From Sphingomonas sp. (GTDB taxonomy: Bacteria; Pseudomonadota; Alphaproteobacteria; Sphingomonadales; Sphingomonadaceae): 64,000 bases of DNA. The stretch spans positions 368,674-432,673 of the forward strand of contig NZ_JAHBZJ010000002.1 of assembly GCF_019635455.1 (NCBI RefSeq), written 5' to 3'. Below, in pieces: positions 61,060 to 64,000 of the stretch. A program made the translations under genes and the position numbers. Position 1 is the first letter of the stretch. Every line of letters starts with the position of its first letter. The notes beneath the pieces were generated by a model that was not told the DNA's origin, made no database searches, and worked only from the letters and a program-made list of their open reading frames with translations.

Positions 61060-61688
61060 GGATGCCGGTGCTGCCCACCCTTGTCGTTCTGGCGGCGGTC
61101 GCGCTGATGATCGGCCTCGGCATCTGGCAGCTGGAGCGTCGCGCCGAAAAGGGCGCCGCGCTCGCCCATTATGCGGGCAACCAGTCGCTGCCGGCGATGG
61201 CCTTTCCCAATCCACCGGTCGGCGACCAGTATCTGTTCCGCCGCGCGAGCCTGATGTGCGTCACCGTGGCCGGATGGCAGGAGGGTGCGGGGCGGGCCGA
61301 AAACGGCCAGTCGGGCTGGCGCCATCTGGCGCGGTGCCGCCAGGGTGTCGAGGCGCTGACGGTGCTGGTCGACATGGGCGTCAGCACGGCGCCGGGTGCG
61401 ACGCCGATCTGGAAGGGCGGACAGGTGACCGGCACGATCACCCATGCGCCCGACGCGACGCCGCTGCTTGCGGGGCTGTTCGGCAAGCGCCCGCCGCGCC
61501 CGCTCATGCTCGTCGCCGAAACGCCGGCGCCGGGCCTCGCCGAAAGCGCGCGGCCCGATCCCGCATCGATCCCCAACAATCATCTCGCCTATGCGATCCA
61601 GTGGTTCCTGTTCGCGGCAGTCGCCAGCGTCATCTATCTGCTCGCGTTGCGCTGGCGCGCACGGCGCGCGGAATCGCCGCAAAGCTAG
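61056..61688 (+). CDS. SURF1 family oxidase assembly protein
   Basis: The 210-residue protein has N- and C-terminal helices (LPTLVVLAAVALMIGLGIWQLERR and IQWFLFAAVASVIYLLAL). GIWQLERR and the late NNHLAYAIQWF are the SURF1 signatures. The loop faces the periplasm and has three Cys. SURF1 helps insert haem A into subunit I. It completes the oxidase operon. Confidence 0.9.
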   Translation: MRMPVLPTLVVLAAVALMIGLGIWQLERRAEKGAALAHYAGNQSLPAMAFPNPPVGDQYLFRRASLMCVTVAGWQEGAGRAENGQSGWRHLARCRQGVEALTVLVDMGVSTAPGATPIWKGGQVTGTITHAPDATPLLAGLFGKRPPRPLMLVAETPAPGLAESARPDPASIPNNHLAYAIQWFLFAAVASVIYLLALRWRARRAESPQS

Positions 61689-61731
61689 ACTTTCTTGCTC
61701 ACGCGCGGTCGCGCGGCTAACTCCGCCAGCC

Positions 61732-63129
61732 ATGCGCTACCAGAGCACGCGGGGGGCCGCGCCCGAACTCGATTTCCGTGACGTCACGCTCGCCGGGCTG
61801 GCGCGCGATGGCGGCCTTTATGTTCCGGTCGAATGGCCGCGCTTCACCGCCGACCAGATCGCCGCGATGCGCGGCCTTTCCTATGTCGAGACGGCGGTGC
61901 GGGTGATGGCGCCGTTCGTCGCCGGCAGCCTGAACGAGGCGGAGCTGCGCGACCTGTGCGCCCGCGCCTATGGCCGGTTCAGCCACGCGGCGGTGACCCC
62001 GCTCGTCCAGCTCGACCATCGCCATTTCCTGCTCGAGCTGTTTCACGGCCCGACGCTCGCGTTCAAGGATGTCGCGCTACAGCTGCTCGGCCTGTTGTTC
62101 GAAACCTTCCTGACCGGCACCGACCGGCACCTCACGATCATCGGCGCGACCAGCGGCGATACCGGTTCGGCCGCGATCGACGCGGTGGCGGGACGCGAGG
62201 GGATCGACATCTTCATGCTCCACCCGCGCGGACGGGTCAGCGACGTGCAGCGCCGCCAGATGACGACCGTGCTCGCCCCCAACGTCCACAATATCGCGAT
62301 CGACGGCAGCTTCGACGACGCGCAGGCGATGGTGAAGCGGCTGTTCGGCGACGCAGAGGCGCGCGATGCGCTGACCCTGTCGGCGGTGAACAGCATCAAC
62401 TGGGCGCGGCTGATGGCCCAGATCGTCTATTATTTCTACGCCGCCGTCCGCCTCGGCGCGCCGCAGCGCGCCGTCGCCTTCAGCGTTCCCACCGGCAATT
62501 TCGGCGACGTGTTCGCGGGTTATGTCGCGGCGCGTATGGGCCTGCCCGTCGCGCGGCTGGTCGTCGCGACCAACGTCAACGACATCCTCCACCGCGCGCT
62601 GACCAGCGGCGACTACAGCGCGGGCGGCGTCACCCCCACCGCGACGCCGAGCATGGACATCCAGGTCAGCAGCAATTTCGAACGGCTGCTCTTCGACCTC
62701 GCGGGCCGCGACGGCGCGGCGATCGCCGGCATGATGGCCGAGTTCGACCGCAGCCGCGCGATGACTATTCCCGCGGACATGCTGTCGGGCGCACGCGATC
62801 TCTTTTCCAGCGCGCGCATCGACGGCGACGGCATGGCGCTCGCGCTGCGCTGGGCGCAGGAGCATGGCGGCCAGATCATCGACCCGCACAGCGCGGTCGG
62901 TCTCGCCGCCGCGCGCGGGCTGGAGATCGACGCCGACGTGCCGGTGGTCACTCTCGCGACCGCGCATCCGGCGAAGTTCCGCGACGCGGTCGAACGCGCG
63001 ACCGGCGTGCGCCCGGCGCTGCCCGCCCGCCTCGGCAACATCTTCGAGCGCGAGGAGCGCTATCAAAAGCTGCCGGGCGACTATGACGCGGTGAAGGCCT
63101 ATATCCTCGCGGAAGCGGCGCGTGGCTGA
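61732..63129 (+). CDS. thrC: threonine synthase
   Basis: The 465-residue fold-type II PLP enzyme converts O-phosphohomoserine to threonine. MRYQSTRG and DGGLYVPVEWP open the N-domain. The PLP Lys112 is in HGPTLAFKDVALQLL, and ATSGDTGSAAIDAV and VPTGNFGDVFAGYVA bind the cofactor phosphate. SVNSINWARL-type and PSMDIQVSSNFERLLFD blocks are present. It follows SURF1, as is common in this order, and overlaps the next gene by 8 nt. Confidence 0.95.
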   Translation: MRYQSTRGAAPELDFRDVTLAGLARDGGLYVPVEWPRFTADQIAAMRGLSYVETAVRVMAPFVAGSLNEAELRDLCARAYGRFSHAAVTPLVQLDHRHFLLELFHGPTLAFKDVALQLLGLLFETFLTGTDRHLTIIGATSGDTGSAAIDAVAGREGIDIFMLHPRGRVSDVQRRQMTTVLAPNVHNIAIDGSFDDAQAMVKRLFGDAEARDALTLSAVNSINWARLMAQIVYYFYAAVRLGAPQRAVAFSVPTGNFGDVFAGYVAARMGLPVARLVVATNVNDILHRALTSGDYSAGGVTPTATPSMDIQVSSNFERLLFDLAGRDGAAIAGMMAEFDRSRAMTIPADMLSGARDLFSSARIDGDGMALALRWAQEHGGQIIDPHSAVGLAAARGLEIDADVPVVTLATAHPAKFRDAVERATGVRPALPARLGNIFEREERYQKLPGDYDAVKAYILAEAARG

Positions 63130-64000
63130 CCTCGCGCCGCTGGTCACGCTGATCGGCGAGGCGTGGGACGATTACGGGCTGATCGACAGCGGCGGCGGGC
63201 GCAAGCTCGAACGCTATGGCCCCTACCGCTTCATCCGCCCCGAACCGCAGGCGATGTGGGCGCCCGCGCTGCCGACAGCGAATGGGAGGCTGCCGACGGC
63301 GAATTCATCCCCGCCTCCGACGACGACGGCGGCGGCCGCTGGTATTTCAACAAGCCGGTCCCCGCCGAGGGCTGGCCGCTCGGCTGGCGCGAGACGCGCT
63401 TCACCGCGAGTTGCACGCCCTTCCGCCATCTCGGCTTCTTTCCCGACATGGCGCCGGTGTGGGACTGGCTGCGGGGGACGGTCGCCGGCAAGCCCGACCC
63501 CGCCTTCCTCAACCTCTTCGGCTATACCGGCGTCGGCAGCCAGGCGCTCGCCGCCGCGGGCGCATCGGTCACCCATGTCGACGCGTCGAAGAAATCGGTG
63601 GCGCAGGCGCGCGAGAATGCCGCGCTCGCGGGGCTGGCGGACTTGCCCGTCCGCTGGATCGTCGACGATGCCGGCAAGTTCACTGCGCGCGAGGTGCGGC
63701 GCAGGCGGCGCTACGATGCCATTCTGCTCGACCCGCCCAAGTTCGGCCGCGGCCCGGGCGGCGAACGCTGGCAGCTGGAGGAGGGGCTGGCGCCGCTGCT
63801 CGCCGACTGCCGGCAATTGCTCGACGCCGACAGCCGCGCGCTATTCCTGACCGTCTATGCCGTGCGCATGTCGGCGCTCGCGATCGGCGAGCTGCTCGCA
63901 CAGCTGTTCGCCGACCTCCCCGGCAAGGTCGAATGCGGCGAACTCGCGGTGCGCGAGGAAGCGCGCGGACTGCTGCTGCCGACGGCGATCTTCGCGCGCT
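63122..64000 (+). pseudogene. class I SAM-dependent methyltransferase (RlmI-like), frameshifted and cut by window end
   Basis: GTG 63122 starts a frame with LVTLIGEAWDDYGLIDSG, LERYGPYRFIRPEPQAMW and ends its homology at APALP (63271). From GAC 63274, one frame over, the protein continues to the window end: DSEWEAADGEFIPASDDD, WRETRF, LGFFPDMAPVWDW, the SAM motif FLNLFGYTGVGSQALAAAGA, HVDASKKSV, and the catalytic LLDPPKFGRG. One missing base near 63272 explains the break. The family (COG1092-type) methylates rRNA. Either the gene is recently inactivated or the base was lost in sequencing. Confidence 0.75.

Noticed and set aside
59643..61733. A 696-codon minus-strand open frame opposite ctaE, DUF983 and SURF1
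   Set aside because: All three sense genes are well-defined oxidase genes; the antisense frame is compositionally a shadow.
1..64000. tRNA genes, rRNA, CRISPR arrays, insertion sequences, integrase genes
   Set aside because: Scanning for T-arm GGTTCRA patterns, repeat-spacer arrays, transposase or integrase motifs and flanking inverted repeats gave nothing convincing.

Overview
The window looks like the chromosome of a Sphingomonadales alphaproteobacterium (Sphingomonas-like). This is inferred from uniformly high G+C, the coding style, alphaproteobacterial gene orders (ctaC-ctaD-ctaB-small protein-ctaG-ctaE-DUF983-SURF1-thrC and pyrE-pdxJ-acpS-lepB), ALA-synthase type hemA, and a gene-transfer-agent (GTA)-like packaging/tail module of the kind found in this order. 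No rRNA, tRNA, CRISPR array or insertion sequence was recognised. Most of the window is tightly packed core metabolism; many neighbours overlap by 1-8 nt.

Layout. 1-3.7 kb: the N-terminal 763 residues of a DUF2339 membrane protein (minus strand), a divergent DapF-family epimerase and a small exported protein. 3.9-12.9 kb: a decayed GTA/prophage-like module. The small-terminase-like gene, large terminase, DUF2163, NlpC/P60 and DUF2793 genes are intact. The portal survives only as its N-terminus, joined to pieces of a tail TIM-barrel/DUF2460 protein. Protease, capsid, connector and tape-measure genes are absent, and the tail-tip (gpJ-like) gene has a cluster of frameshifts. Two cellular genes (NRDE/TANGO2 and a spermidine-synthase-like protein) sit between terminase and portal. 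13-17.1 kb: OmpA-type porin, PhyH-like oxygenase, YgfZ and dihydroorotase. 17.1-25.3 kb: topA, a TMEM175-like channel, dprA, plsY, a broken HTH/EF-hand stretch, murI, a polytopic membrane protein and a 54-aa protein. 25.3-30.5 kb: hemA with an FNR-like box, OMPLA phospholipase, an exported peroxiredoxin, a diguanylate cyclase, a sigma-54 promoter with paired upstream palindromes driving two micro-ORFs, and an SDR pseudogene. 30.5-42.3 kb: threonine aldolase, EamA exporter, epimerase, M48, M28, M1 and M49-type peptidases, and a Tat-exported PhoD. 42.4-47.7 kb: an envelope-glycan-looking group (GT-C protein, two GT4 glycosyltransferases, a polytopic membrane protein, DUF2141). 47.7-54.2 kb: a seven-gene minus-strand operon pyrE-pdxJ-acpS-lepB-AI2E-maiA-TonB receptor, with a large inverted repeat in the pdxJ-acpS gap. 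54.4-64 kb: the aa3-type cytochrome c oxidase and assembly operon, then thrC and a frameshifted methyltransferase cut by the window end.

Most interesting points: the sigma-54/tandem-palindrome/micro-ORF unit at 29.6-30.0 kb, the 42-nt-arm inverted repeat at 52.80-52.90 kb, and the dismantled GTA module whose breakpoints and frameshifts can be located. Several genes are broken by deletions or single-base shifts. These may be true decay or local sequence error, and this cannot be settled from the sequence alone.
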